A stretch of DNA of 64,000 bases from Malus domestica (lineage: Eukaryota > Streptophyta > Magnoliopsida > Rosales > Rosaceae). A model generated the notes under the pieces. That model had not been told where the DNA came from. It was given only the letters and a program-made list of their open reading frames with translations, and searched no databases. Position 1 is the stretch's first letter. Every line of letters starts with the position of its first letter. A program made the translations under genes and the position numbers. This document shows positions 42,431 to 53,650 of this stretch, piece after piece. Location: assembly GCF_042453785.1 (NCBI RefSeq), contig NC_091675.1:53268501-53332500 (forward strand), read 5' to 3'.

Positions 42431-45400
42431 CTTTGGCTGTTGAAAAGTTATGCTTTCAATTGACTCATAGTAGCTTAAATGTTAGTTGTTGCAAAATATT
42501 TTGGCAGCCCAAAACTGATCAGGGTTTTACTTTAAATAAAAACCAAGTTTGTTTTCCAATATCTATTGAAAAGTACCCATTGTACTGTACTAAATATTTT
42601 ATACACATAACTTGCATATTCCCCCAGTATCTTTTTCTCTCTGGTCTGAAATTTTTTGTCAATATCTATGGACTTATCTCGTAGCTTCCACTTGTTTAAC
42701 AGTAAAATAGAACAGTAAAATAGATGTCTCTCTCGCCAAACACACACATGTTTGCATGTGTTTACACCTTGTAATGGGACCATTTCAAGTTGATGATCTT
42801 GAACCACCCCATGCAGAGATGGTTTTCTTTGCTTCACCATCTGATTGGTATAGCACTCCTGTAGCAAAGGCCTGCACCACAAGGAGCACAATTATTGTTG
42901 ATCGGTTTGTCTTTGGTATGTATATGGGAAGATATGTGACAATTACTTACCTCTCTCTGATATCCCATTTTATCTGCCTCATGGATTTTTAGAAATGAAG
43001 CTTCTAACGTAGCCACACACTGCCAATCAACTTTGGTCTTAGGATGTTGTTATGGATAGATTGGGAATCATGGTGACTGACTTTAGCTGTAGGCATAAAA
43101 ATAGAAACTTTATGTAGGTACTATTAGTTTTACTATTTTCTTGTCTATAATTCAACCCTATTTTTTCTTATTCATATGAGAATAATTCTTATCGAAAAAA
43201 AATGTGAATAGATCTAGTTTTCTTTTCTATAATTCTTCGTATTGAAGTTTTCTTTTCAACTCTATCGTTTTCTTCATGTTGATCCCTTTGCAGACCTAAC
43301 TGATATTTTTGTTTGTTACATTACGAGTCATGACATATATCAAGAACTGAATTTTCCTGCATGTTGGCTCGTGATTTCTCTTTTGGGCTCTTTCAGCTGG
43401 GCTGCAGCTTCCGGCCAGGTTTCCCTCAATGCAATGCTACTCCCAGCTGCTCTCTACTTTTGGCAAATACCTCATTTTATGGCCCTAGCATACTTGTGCC
43501 GTAATGACTATGCCGCTGGAGGGTATGAGCTTCTGGGTCTTTCATGGTCTTACTTTAACATTTATGTCATCAGTTGAAAAGATTCAAATATTTTGCACCT
43601 GGAAATTGTTTCAGAACAGGAGTTTTATTTCCTGCCTTTGCTTTCATGGGCCATGTATCTGTTCATGGAAAGAATTAATCAATATCCAATTATGCCCTAT
43701 GAGGTCAAGGCAGAAAGAATTATAGTCGACAGATTTTATACTTTTTGAGAGCGAATGGTGTGAGCAGCCGTTTTGTTATCCAATTTACTTCCCCTTTTAA
43801 ATGATTAGCATGAGATTTTAGGAATTTGTAGTCAAGCTGATTGTAGGTTGGATCTTTGTACGTGTGATGGTGGTCCACAGATTATTGATGCAGTTCACTT
43901 GGCTTCTTCCTCTCTAATCCTTTTTCGTTTGATTCATATTCAGATTTAGGATGTTCTCCCTTGCTGATGCTTCTGGTCAGAGAACAGCCTCAGTAGCTTT
44001 AAGGAATTGCATATACATGATCCCTTTGGGGTTCTTGGCCTATGACTGTAGTCCAAGACTCACAAACCATCTTTCTTTTCCTAATCGTGTTTCTATTTGT
44101 ATTTTTGTATTTCTATTGGTGGTTGTCTTGTAAAGCTCTTTGAGCATTTTTGTTTTTCTTCTCTCTTTTCAACCAATGTTCGATCAATCTTATGTCTTAT
44201 TGAAAGAAGGTTTTCCATCGTAGAGGTGTCAGCATTTGTCTTCTTTGAATTGCAAATAAGTGATTTAGACTTACATTTACCATTGGGAAAAACGCAAGAA
44301 ATGTTATCATTTTTTTCTTCCACGAAATAGATTGTTATCTGGCTTTCGTGTCTGATATGGCTGTTTTCAGATTGCATTTTGAGTCTTTAGCTATTTGCAT
44401 TTTCCTAAGACTCTTGATGGTTTTAACAAAGCTGACGAGTTATATTTGTTATTCATGGTTTTGGTTGATTTCATATGTCATTGGTCCTCTCGTACATTGA
44501 CTTTAATTTGTGGTTCCTTCTACCGATTATCAATTGTATGATACTGCGGGGACAATTCTTGATCATCGTAGTACGTGATTGATTAATCGGAAATGTCATC
44601 TTTGTTATCATGCAACTCTTCTTGGTAGTAGAATGACCAACATGTTCCATGCTTGAGATGCAATCTTTGGCCCTTGATCACTAATCAGGGAATAATTAAT
44701 GTTGGGGATTACATCTCATTCCGCCCGTTTCTTCTGTCTGCAGGGGGTATGACGTCTGGATGGTTTTGTCTTGAATCTACTCTTCTTACTCTCGCGATAG
44801 CTGCAACATCATTTTCGTTCTACCGAGACCGTACTACACATAAAGCAAGGAAGATGTTTCATGCCAGCCTTCTTTACCTTCCTGTATTTATGTCGGGGAT
44901 TATGTTCCACCGCATCGTTGATAATCAACAAAGCCTTTCTGAAGAGAATTTAGAGAGTAGCGTTGAGCTTTCATTGTCCTCACAAGACGGCAATGTCAAA
45001 CGGAAGAGTAGGTTGAGGAATACCTCAGATGGCTCACAAGTTCGCCCACCTGTATCATACGCCTCTATTGCACCGTTTCCGTTCCTCCCAGTTCCTTCGT
45101 ATGCCGATCCAAGATATGTTTCTGGGTCCCTTGTTTTGTACAATGAAACGTCGAAAGCTGCCCAATAAAGTATTTTTGTTCAAAGAGCAATGTCTTTCCC
45201 CAAGCAAACGTCTCCCGGAAGGGTCGAAAGCCTGTATTCTTTTGCAAATTGCAAGTTTCTTGTTGCGAATGTATTTTTTGCTTTGTAGTGTTGGAGGTTT
45301 AGGTGTTTGAGTTGGTATTGCACTGTTGATTTAAAGTATACGAACAAGGTGGCCATCTGTTCAATGATTATGGAAGGGCAGCTATTGATTTTTTGTGGAG

Positions 45401-45770
45401 ATGATATTTACAGGGTGATTTATAATATGAACGGTTCTGATCATAAACACAAAATTCTAACTCCGCAATCTTAAGGAGCCAAGATATCTGCATCAACTGC
45501 ATGATCGAGCGGTTGCTGGTTGAATCACGGGTTTGTGCACTTCTTAGATCATTTGATCGTCGTTTACTAATTAGGCGATTGCCCTACAGTTGTTTTTGTG
45601 AAGACAAGTCGAGTCGACTTTATGTTCTTAAGCTTGAGTACAGGCGATCGCTCTACAATCGTTTTTGCGTTCACCTTCCATACCTATTCAAGTGCAAGTC
45701 CATTAGCATTTCACATATGGGATTGGAAGACTTCCAAGAACTAACTAGCCACATATATATAACAGTAATA

Positions 45771-45895
45771 AATGACATATCATTTACTCCAACCGATATG
45801 CCAAAGATGACATGAAAAAGAAGGTTAAGCTGACATATCATTTACTTCAACCGATATGCCAAAGATGACATGAAAAAGAAGGTTAAGTTGACATG
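45771..45895. repeat. Two-copy tandem repeat, ~63 bp
   Basis: CATATCATTTACTCCAACCG with GATATGCCAAAGATGACATG recurs immediately downstream. The corresponding place in the first unit (near 13475) has a single copy. Confidence 0.85.
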
Positions 45896-46339
45896 GACAA
45901 AGAGATGTTAAATTTGAAGTTGCTTTCAAATTGGATTTTTTTTTTTTTTTATTTTCAAAGGTATTCCACTTGCTTTACTTTAAATGAAGTAATAAATTAT
46001 ATTATTTTTAAACCAACAACCCAACTTTTATTATTTTTGTTTAAAAAAACATAAATAAAACAATAAATTTTGGCTTATTGGGTGGAATGAAAATATTAAC
46101 AGCATGTCAAATTGTCAAATCAATCATCAAATAAAAATTTGATGTTTTGAATTTGATGTTTTTTTTTAAGATGCTCAAACATACTAAAACGTGTTTACAG
46201 ATTACATGTGCACCTGTTCAAGTGTGTGTCTACATTTGGCCACGTGTGACCATCACTGCTCGGAATTTGTTTTGGGAATGGACCATCACTTTGGTCTTAT
46301 TTCTCTTGACTGACTTATACACTTTGTCAAACGTCTTTG

Positions 46340-46830
46340 CGTGGTTGGATGTTGAAAAAGGAAAAACTTTTCATAAAATTCCAAGCTAAAAAGTGGCTTT
46401 TTCTATGTAAAACCAACTAGGCCGCTAGATGTAGAAAAATGAAGCTCTTTTCATAAAATTCCAAGCTAAAAAGTAGCTTTTCTTATGTAAAACCGAATGG
46501 GATACATGTACCGTGTGACAAGAAAAAGGATAAAATTCCAAGCTAAAAAGTAGCTTTTTCTATGTAAAACCGACAGGGTTAAATGTACCGTGTGATAGGG
46601 AAAATGATATGTAGAAAAAGAAAGCTCTTTTCATAAAATTCCAAGCTAAAAAGTAGTTTTTTCCATGTAAAACCGACATGGTTAAATGTACCGTGTGACA
46701 TGGAAAGGGATATGTAGAAATAGAAAGCTCTTTTCATAAAATTCCAAGCTAAAAAGTAGTTTTTCCTATGTAAAACCTACTGGGTTAAATGTACCGTGTT
46801 ACAGGGTGTTTGTCACTCATAATGTCATGT
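46340..46830. repeat. Minisatellite, ~80-110-bp unit, about five copies
   Basis: Each unit contains TTCATAAAATTCCAAGCTAA, then AAAGTAGCTTTTTCTATGTA, AAACCGACAGGGTTAAATGT and ACCGTGTGACAGGGA. Units differ in length. Single related copies lie at 20340-20440 and 47690-47790. No coding potential. Confidence 0.88.
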
Positions 46831-48306
46831 GTAAAGTACTTTCAAATTCTTGAGCTCAATTACTGTTTACTTTTGTTGAAATTAAATATTCATTAGTACT
46901 TGAGTGAAAGAAAGGCATTAGGCCTAATCCAAACTTATTTTAGGTCCAAACATTTTGTTCATTTTTTCCTCTCCTGTAGACTGACATATAAGTTATGGAA
47001 GAACATTGTCTACCACTCAAATTTAAAAGAGATGAATCATGAAAAGTGATGAAGTTTATATTATTTCATTTTCAATGCACAAGTAGCTAATTTTAATTAA
47101 AAAGCTCTTTTCTATGCCTTATTTTATAAAGGACTTCAAATTTTTTCTTTATGTATGAGAAATAATAACCACAAGCTGATTGGCTCTTAGTTCAACTTAG
47201 TTGGCAATTCTCACATGAATATGTTCACATAAATGTATGAAAGACTGTAAGAAAATGAAAGAACAGAAAAGAAATGATGTTAAATACTTGGAAAATATCC
47301 AACTACAAAGTAATAACTTAAAAGAAATGAAAAATACAATAACTTGAAGTGATTTGAAAAGAATTTTCTTAAAGGGAACCGATCCTACATGCAAAGTAGC
47401 AAAGCTATAAACATGAATACAAGTACAAATATGCTAGATTACATAAGGAATTTGGAATATTGTAGGCTGCAGAGCTTCAAAGTTTTTATGAGTTGTGAGT
47501 TGTGTGCCCTTTTCTTCTTTCTTTATGTTCCTATATATAGAACATACATTTCTTCCCATTTAAACCCTTTACTCTTAGTATAATTATGTCTGCTCCTAAT
47601 TGTTGATGTGAATAGTGAAGGAAGAAAAAAATTATTTACATTGCAACTTGAGCTTCCATCTCCTCAAAACTACCAAAATGTCATTAGAAAGTAGCGTTTT
47701 CTCTGTAAAACCGATTGGGTTAAATGTACAGTGTGACAGAGTGTTTGTCACCCACAATGCCACGTGTAAAGTACTTTCAAATCCTCGAGCTCAGTTACCG
47801 TTCACTTATGTTGAAATTAAATATCCATTCATACTTGAGTGAAATAAAAGCATTAGGCCTAATATAGACCCAAACTTATTCTGGGTTCAAACATCTTGTT
47901 CATTTTTTACCTTCCTGTGAACGGGAAATTATAGCCAATTAGATTCAATTTGGAGAGTTGGTAAAGAAGAAAACGGGATTTGATTTGAAGGTTAGACAAT
48001 TAGATTCAATTTTAGTTTATGTATGGTTGCGAAGAAAGTATAACATTACAAGTTACTGGGAAGCTGCAAGGCTAATTCTTTTGTTTTGAAATTTCCGTGA
48101 CTGATGAGGAAATCATCAGAAAATTTTGGAACAGCAGCCATGGCGGAAACTGGGTGGGGCTTTGCCGTGGAAGGAGGCGCAAAGGCATCTAGGCTTTTGT
48201 TTCCTTTTAAATTTTCATTTTTTTATTTATCAAGAGTGAAATTGAGAATCAATTCCTGCTGTATAAAAGTGGTCGAACGTCTGCAATTTGTACTTGTATT
48301 TATGTT

Positions 48307-48510
48307 TTGGGGATGAAGTTGAACCATCACTGTCTGCAATTTGTTTTGGGGATGGACCATCCTTTTTGTCTTTTATCTCTTGACTCACTACCGTCTATGT
48401 AGGTCTGGAGATGTAGAAAAGTAATTTGTGGTAATTATCTTTACTAATGTGTGTATAAATAGCACTCTAAATTACTCATTCCTCACACCAATCACCTACT
48501 TGATATCTAT
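48307..48510 (+). promoter_or_regulatory. RLP2 proximal promoter and 5' leader
   Basis: The RLP-upstream module (48307-48392) is followed by the TATA box TATAAAT at 48454-48460, 51 bp before the ATG. Nearly identical to the RLP1 promoter, with a few substitutions (for example TTTGCGG and TTTGTGG variants after GTAA). The two genes are probably expressed alike, as far as this proximal region decides. Confidence 0.65.
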
Positions 48511-51500
48511 ATGGCTAGAGTCATGAGACTTGTTCCACTACTCACCTTTCTTCTATCCATTGCGTCTTTTACACTTAGCTTATGCAATGGAAACCTGAAT
48601 GTGCCTTGCCCAGAAAATGAGAGACAAACACTTCTTATGTTCAAGAAAGATCTCAATGATTCTTCAAATCTGCTTTCCTCTTGGGTTGCTGAAGGCGATT
48701 GTTGCACCTGGACCGGTGTTGCCTGCGACAATTTAACCGGTCATGTCCGTGAGCTCCACCTTGCTGCTTATTATGATGAAGTGGCTGGTGAGTACCATAG
48801 GCTGGGTGGTAAGGTAAATCCTTCTCTACTCAATTTAAAGCATCTCACCTACTTGGACTTGAGCTACAATGATTTTGGAGGACGACAGTTTCCTAGCTTT
48901 CTTGGTTCTCTTAAAGGTTTAAGATATCTTAATCTCTCAGATGCAAGGTTCGACGGAACCGTTCCTCATCAGTTGGGAAATCTCTCGAGCCTGCGTTATC
49001 TGGACCTTTCTGGGAACTATGGTTCGAAGGTCGAGAATCTCAAATGGCTCTCTGGTCTTTCTCAGTTGAAACATCTTGGCATGAGTTGGGTAGATCTTAC
49101 CGGGGCATCTCATTGGTTACAAGTAAACACACTCCCTTCTCTCCTGGTCGAGTTGCATTTGTCAGGCTGCGAACTTTCTCACATACCAAGTGGTATTGCG
49201 AACTTGACAAGTCTTAAAGTTCTTGATCTATCCTCCAACTATTTCAACTCTACCATACCTCAAGTAAACACACTCCCTTCTCTCCTGGTCGAGTTGCATT
49301 TGTCCTTCTGCGAACTTTATCACATGCCAAGTGGTATTGCGAACTTGACAAGTCTTAAAGTTCTTGATCTATCCTGGAACCAATTCAACTCTACCATACC
49401 TCAAGTAAACACACTCCCTTCTCTCCTGGTCGAGTTGCATTTGTCAAGATGCGAACTTTATCACATACCAAGTGGTATTGCGAACTTGACAAGTCTTAAA
49501 GTTCTTGATCTGTCCTTGAACCAATTCAGCGGAACCATTACTCATCAGTTGGGAAATCTCTCGAGCCTGCGTTATCTGGACCTTTCTTATAACTATGGTT
49601 GGAAGGTCGAGAATCTCAAATGGCTCTCTGGTCTTTCTCTGTTGAAACATCTTGGCATGAGTAATATAGATCTTACCAGGGCATCTCATTGGTTACAAGT
49701 AAACACACTCCCTTCTCTCCTGGTCGAGTTGCATTTGTCAAGCTGCGAACTTTATCACATACCAAGTGGTATTCCGAACTTGACAAGTCTTAAAGTTCTT
49801 GATCTACACGGTAACTATCTCAACTCTGCCATACCTACATGGTTGTACAGTTTGAACCATCTTGAGTCCCTTGATCTTTCTTCCAATGCTTTCCATGGTG
49901 AAATTTCGAGTTCCCTTGGAAACTTGACAGCCCTTGTTGATCTTGAATTAGGTTCTAATCAGCTTGAAGGGGAAATCCCAAACTCATTGGGAAATCTTTG
50001 TAAGTTGACTTCTTTTGATCTATCGTCAAACAATTTTCGAGGGAGGGTATCAGAAATCTTTGAAAGTTTGTCTAGCTGTAGTTTTGGTCAAATATATTCT
50101 TTACAGCTTTCAGATAATAATTTTTCAGGTCATTTATCTGATCAGTTGGGAATTTTTAAAAATTTACACCGCCTTGATCTTTCAAATAATTCAATATCAG
50201 GTCTCATTCCAGTGTCTTTAGGAAATCTATCACGCTTAGAGGAGTTGATCATTTCTAACAATTTATTCGAGGGCGTTGTCTCTGAAGCTCATTTTACTAA
50301 TCTTACAAGATTGGATACCTTTTATGCAAATGAGAACTCCTTGACTCTTAAAACTAGCCCGGACTGGGTTCCTCCTTTTCAACTTTCTCTGTTGAGTTTA
50401 AGTTCTTGGCGCCTGGACCCATCACAGTTGCCTGCATGGCTTCAGAGTCAAAAACATTTGCTCGCTCTTAATATGTCCAGTACAGGAATTTCAGGTACCA
50501 TTCCGGCTTGGTTGTGGAACATTTCTTCTGTTGAAAGCCAAGAAATGGGATATGCAAGTATCTTTGTGGATCTCTCGCGTAATCAATTGTCCGGGGAGGT
50601 TCCAAATATAGCTTCTACCCATTGGCAAAAACTGGATTTTTATTTGCAAACAGTTGACATTTTTTTAGGATCTAACCAATTCAACGGTTCATTGCCTCTT
50701 GTGTCTTCGGCAGTGTTTGTACTAGATCTTTCCAATTCATCATTTTCAGGAAGTCTCTCTCACTTTTTTTGTGATACGAGTGATGTACCTAAATACCTTC
50801 GAGTTCTTCTTCTTGACAACAATCACCTCACTGGAGAAATTCCTGATTGTTGGTTACACTGGCCAAACTTGACAGTAGTGAATTTAGAAGACAACAATTT
50901 GACAGGGAAAATTCCAAGCTCTATTGGAGACTTACTTCTCCTTCAGTCGTTGCACTTGCGCAATAACAACCTATCTGGAGATTTACCCGTGTCCCTCCAA
51001 AACTGCGAGCAGTTGTTACTTCTTGACCTTGGTGGAAACAAGTTTGTTGGAAGCATTCCAATATGGTTTGGCCAAAGCTTGGTGGTTCTTATTCTTCGTT
51101 CAAATAAGTTCCAAGGCACCATTCCTGATGAACTTTGTAGTCTCAGAACGCTCCAAATCTTGGACCTTGCACATAACAATCTCTCGGGAACGATACCTAG
51201 ATGTTTCCAAAATTTGTCATCCATGGCCAATAAATTTACAAGCAAAGGAGCTTCCGGTACTGAATTCTCGGTTTATGAGTTTTATAGTTCTTCTTTTCAA
51301 TTCTCCTACATAGAGAATGCAGTTTTTGTGGCCAAAGGCAGAGAAGTGAAATATAACACAGTGCTTCGTTTGGTAACTAGCTTGGACCTTTCAAGGAACA
51401 TGTTATTTGGAGAAATCCCTGAAGAGTTGACCAACCTCACTAGTCTACAAACATTGAATTTATCTGATAATCTTCTGACCGGAAGAATCCCTTCCAAAAT

Positions 51501-51939
51501 TGGTGATATGGGAGCGTTAGAGTCGCTTGATTTGTCTGTGAACCAACTTTCTGGCGAAATTTCTCCAAGCATCTCGAATTTAACATTTCTCAATCATCTA
51601 AATTTGTCCTATAACAATCTGATTGGGCAGATTCCAAAAAGCACTCAGCTTCAAAGCTTTGATTTGTCCAGTTATGTTGGCAATAAACTTTGCGGACCAC
51701 CATTGGAAGAGCGTTGCATTAAAAATGAGGCCATGCCACCAGTAGGTGATGAGAAGCAGAGAGAAGGTCATTTTCTTGAAGACGGTGGTTTCTATATGAG
51801 TTTGGGGCTTGGTTTTGCATTCGGGTTTTGGATTGTTCTTGGTTCATTACTGTCTAATGTGCCATGGAGCAATGCATTTTCTCAGTTCCAAAATCGCATT
51901 GTGAAGAAGTTTTATGCTGCAATCGTTGAACGTTATTAA
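48511..51939 (+). CDS. RLP2: EIX/HcrVf-type leucine-rich repeat receptor-like protein
   Basis: Intronless, 1142 residues, collinear with RLP1 at both ends and 116 residues longer. Signal peptide 1 to about 27, Cys-paired N-terminal cap, LRR array, island before the last four LRRs, LCGPPLEERC cap, acidic spacer, transmembrane segment about 1096-1115 with GFAFG, and a short tail with YAAI (1135-1138). No kinase. The extra length comes from the N-terminal half, where a 47-residue module (VNTLPSLLVELHLS ... IPSGIANLTSLKVLDLS) occurs four times rather than twice, and a neighbouring block (HQLGNLSSLRYLDLSYNYG ... VENLKWLSGLS) also recurs. It lacks the 24-residue repeat found in RLP1. As a cell-surface receptor it would recognise an extracellular ligand through these LRRs, so the changed array may alter specificity. 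The frame is fully open. Confidence 0.93.
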   Translation: MARVMRLVPLLTFLLSIASFTLSLCNGNLNVPCPENERQTLLMFKKDLNDSSNLLSSWVAEGDCCTWTGVACDNLTGHVRELHLAAYYDEVAGEYHRLGGKVNPSLLNLKHLTYLDLSYNDFGGRQFPSFLGSLKGLRYLNLSDARFDGTVPHQLGNLSSLRYLDLSGNYGSKVENLKWLSGLSQLKHLGMSWVDLTGASHWLQVNTLPSLLVELHLSGCELSHIPSGIANLTSLKVLDLSSNYFNSTIPQVNTLPSLLVELHLSFCELYHMPSGIANLTSLKVLDLSWNQFNSTIPQVNTLPSLLVELHLSRCELYHIPSGIANLTSLKVLDLSLNQFSGTITHQLGNLSSLRYLDLSYNYGWKVENLKWLSGLSLLKHLGMSNIDLTRASHWLQVNTLPSLLVELHLSSCELYHIPSGIPNLTSLKVLDLHGNYLNSAIPTWLYSLNHLESLDLSSNAFHGEISSSLGNLTALVDLELGSNQLEGEIPNSLGNLCKLTSFDLSSNNFRGRVSEIFESLSSCSFGQIYSLQLSDNNFSGHLSDQLGIFKNLHRLDLSNNSISGLIPVSLGNLSRLEELIISNNLFEGVVSEAHFTNLTRLDTFYANENSLTLKTSPDWVPPFQLSLLSLSSWRLDPSQLPAWLQSQKHLLALNMSSTGISGTIPAWLWNISSVESQEMGYASIFVDLSRNQLSGEVPNIASTHWQKLDFYLQTVDIFLGSNQFNGSLPLVSSAVFVLDLSNSSFSGSLSHFFCDTSDVPKYLRVLLLDNNHLTGEIPDCWLHWPNLTVVNLEDNNLTGKIPSSIGDLLLLQSLHLRNNNLSGDLPVSLQNCEQLLLLDLGGNKFVGSIPIWFGQSLVVLILRSNKFQGTIPDELCSLRTLQILDLAHNNLSGTIPRCFQNLSSMANKFTSKGASGTEFSVYEFYSSSFQFSYIENAVFVAKGREVKYNTVLRLVTSLDLSRNMLFGEIPEELTNLTSLQTLNLSDNLLTGRIPSKIGDMGALESLDLSVNQLSGEISPSISNLTFLNHLNLSYNNLIGQIPKSTQLQSFDLSSYVGNKLCGPPLEERCIKNEAMPPVGDEKQREGHFLEDGGFYMSLGLGFAFGFWIVLGSLLSNVPWSNAFSQFQNRIVKKFYAAIVERY
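49123..49842 (+). repeat. In-frame LRR module expansion inside RLP2
   Basis: GTAAACACACTCCCTTCTCT starts at 49123, 49264, 49405 and 49699. The first spacings are exactly 141 bp (47 codons); the last is 294 bp (47 + 51 codons) because it includes a second copy of the upstream HQLGNLSSLRYL block. RLP1 has only two starts (22323 and 22473, 150 bp apart). All changes keep the frame. Confidence 0.92.
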
Positions 51940-52128
51940 CTATTTTGTGTTGATAGATCAAGTTTGTGTGGTTTGTTTTTACTCTTTTATTATCCAATTA
52001 GAATGTTACATTGTTGTATGCTTCTTTGTGCCAATTTATTTTGTCTTTTCCTTGGTTTTTTTTCTTTGGTTGTATAAAATTGTAAGATTTGCTTTATAAA
52101 TATGACATTCCTAATACGGATCGTGAAG

Positions 52129-52171
<43 letters not shown>

Positions 52172-52931
52172 CTTAAGTTAGATGAGTTTAATTATGATCT
52201 CTCTCGTAGATATGCAATTTCCTCAAGCATATATGTTGCTTGAGCCACTGTTTTCTTCTTTTATGAAATTGACACATCTTAACCTGATGTCAAGTTGAAC
52301 ACTAAAATCAAGACGTGTTTTCCGTCGCTCAGAATGTGACGTAGCCATAACGTGCATGCAGATCCAATTTAATAAAATAACTTCGAATAATCTACTAAAA
52401 ATTGGGTATAGTTTTCTTTGAAATTAGGTTCGGGCCCAAATTAAAACCTGCTGAAAATACTATAATTATTTCAACACCACTTCCCCGAAGGGCCACACCT
52501 AACAGGTTATCAACCCTCCACTGCATGCATGATAAGTTGTTCAGAGCATGACATGTTTTACAGCAAAAACGGAAGACATGAAGGTGCTAAAAGCGTCTCC
52601 AGTGCTGTCCCTAATAGGGACAACTACTGTATAAAACCGGTATAAAACAAATATAAAGACAAATTAAATCTCCAATTGATCAGAAATGAGTCTCTAAAGT
52701 ATAGGAACTCATCGGATACTCAGTTTATGTACTCATATATAAGGACAGATGAGTAACTGAAATAGTAGAGTCCCGTTGGCCAATTTGAGTGGAAAAACTA
52801 GCCCACCAACTTGAGTGTTGTTGTCCGGCAAGGATTCCACTTGCACGAACATAATGTGGAGAATAAAGCTCATCGGTTTTTAATGTGAGAGAGCAATATG
52901 AAGAGTTAAATAACCATTATCGACTATACTA
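51940..52931. other. RLP2 3' flank and spacer
   Basis: Shared with RLP1 to about 52098, then private sequence. A (TA)n run of about 19 units lies at 52132-52169. No gene is seen in 52170-52931. Confidence 0.6.
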
Positions 52932-53399
52932 GATAATAAGCTCACGCGTTGCGGCGGGAACCGTTTCAGGTGTAACTGCATGAATAATACACTTAATTTG
53001 AATAAATTCAACACAATCATGAATGAACAGAGAGACACATAACGCTCATAACTGACAGTTCCCAAGAAAGTTAAAAGAGCAGAAGGAAATAATAACTGAA
53101 CATTCTCCATGTTCCACATAAAGCTCATAATTAATTTTAGAAAACAACTTACTTGTCACGAATAAATTTTTCAGTCCCACTTCTGTCAAAATTTGATGGC
53201 AATTCTTTTTCCCAATAACTGTTTCCCTTTTCATTACCCATGGCTGCACAAAAATACATAGTTAACTAACAGGATAATGAACATAGTAGTCAGTTAGAAA
53301 AGATTAAAAACACATAGAGCAAGAATGTGAACACTAAACTTATGTTTTCTAACAAATCAAAGCACCCTAATAACAAAACAATGGAAAATCATAAACCTG

Positions 53400-53650
53400 G
53401 AAGGTCCTCTTGCACTCATCAACCAAGACTTTGAGCTGATTGAGCAGCTGCCGGACCATCTCTCGCCAATTCAAGAGCAAGCATACCATTAAAAATATCA
53501 AAACAAACCGGAGCTGCTTGTTGGACAAGCTCAGGTCCTCAAACATGCCCTCCTTGAGTACCGTCTGCTCAGAATAACCTCGTGGAATTGCCTCGTGTGC
53601 AAAAGGAAGAAACTCCAACTCAATGAGACAGACTACTGTAAAGTAACTCA
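53400..53650 (-). other. Unidentified exon-like fragment
   Basis: On the minus strand an open stretch includes VLKEGMFEDLSLSNKQLR, then in one frame NQLKVLVDECKRTFQ ending at a GT donor, and in another frame CFDIFNGMLALELARDGPAA. The mixture looks like a frameshifted piece of a real coding exon. I do not recognise the family. Confidence 0.4.

Larger units (their letters stand above)
33215..45168 (+). pseudogene. COX10: COX10 pseudogene 2, interrupted by transposons
   Basis: Second copy of the farnesyltransferase gene. Intron 1 resumes at about 33215. Exon B is 35313-35442 (SMLVVTTSGIG, then GHAIDFAGLCCTCAGTMM) with a normal TTCAG acceptor. Directly after its donor, a 7-kb retroelement block replaces exons C and D, which carry the RPLPSGRI active-site region. 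Exons E 43397-43522, F 43944-44047 and G 44744-45168 follow with correct phases and full-length sequence, including the C-terminal 18 residues lost from copy 1 (ending NETSKAAQ). The exon F donor has changed from GTAAGT to GTAGTC. Exon A is missing because the unit starts inside intron 1. It cannot encode the enzyme, yet exons E-G keep an open frame, so the gene died recently or by a single event. Confidence 0.88.
45169..48306. other. Spacer between COX10 pseudogene 2 and RLP2
   Basis: Collinear with parts of 12767-21500 but only 3.1 kb long, because the fold-back element, the 1655-bp duplication and the MITE are absent. One RLP-upstream module lies at 46235-46319. No gene is seen; small ORFs in it are unsupported. 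Confidence 0.65.
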
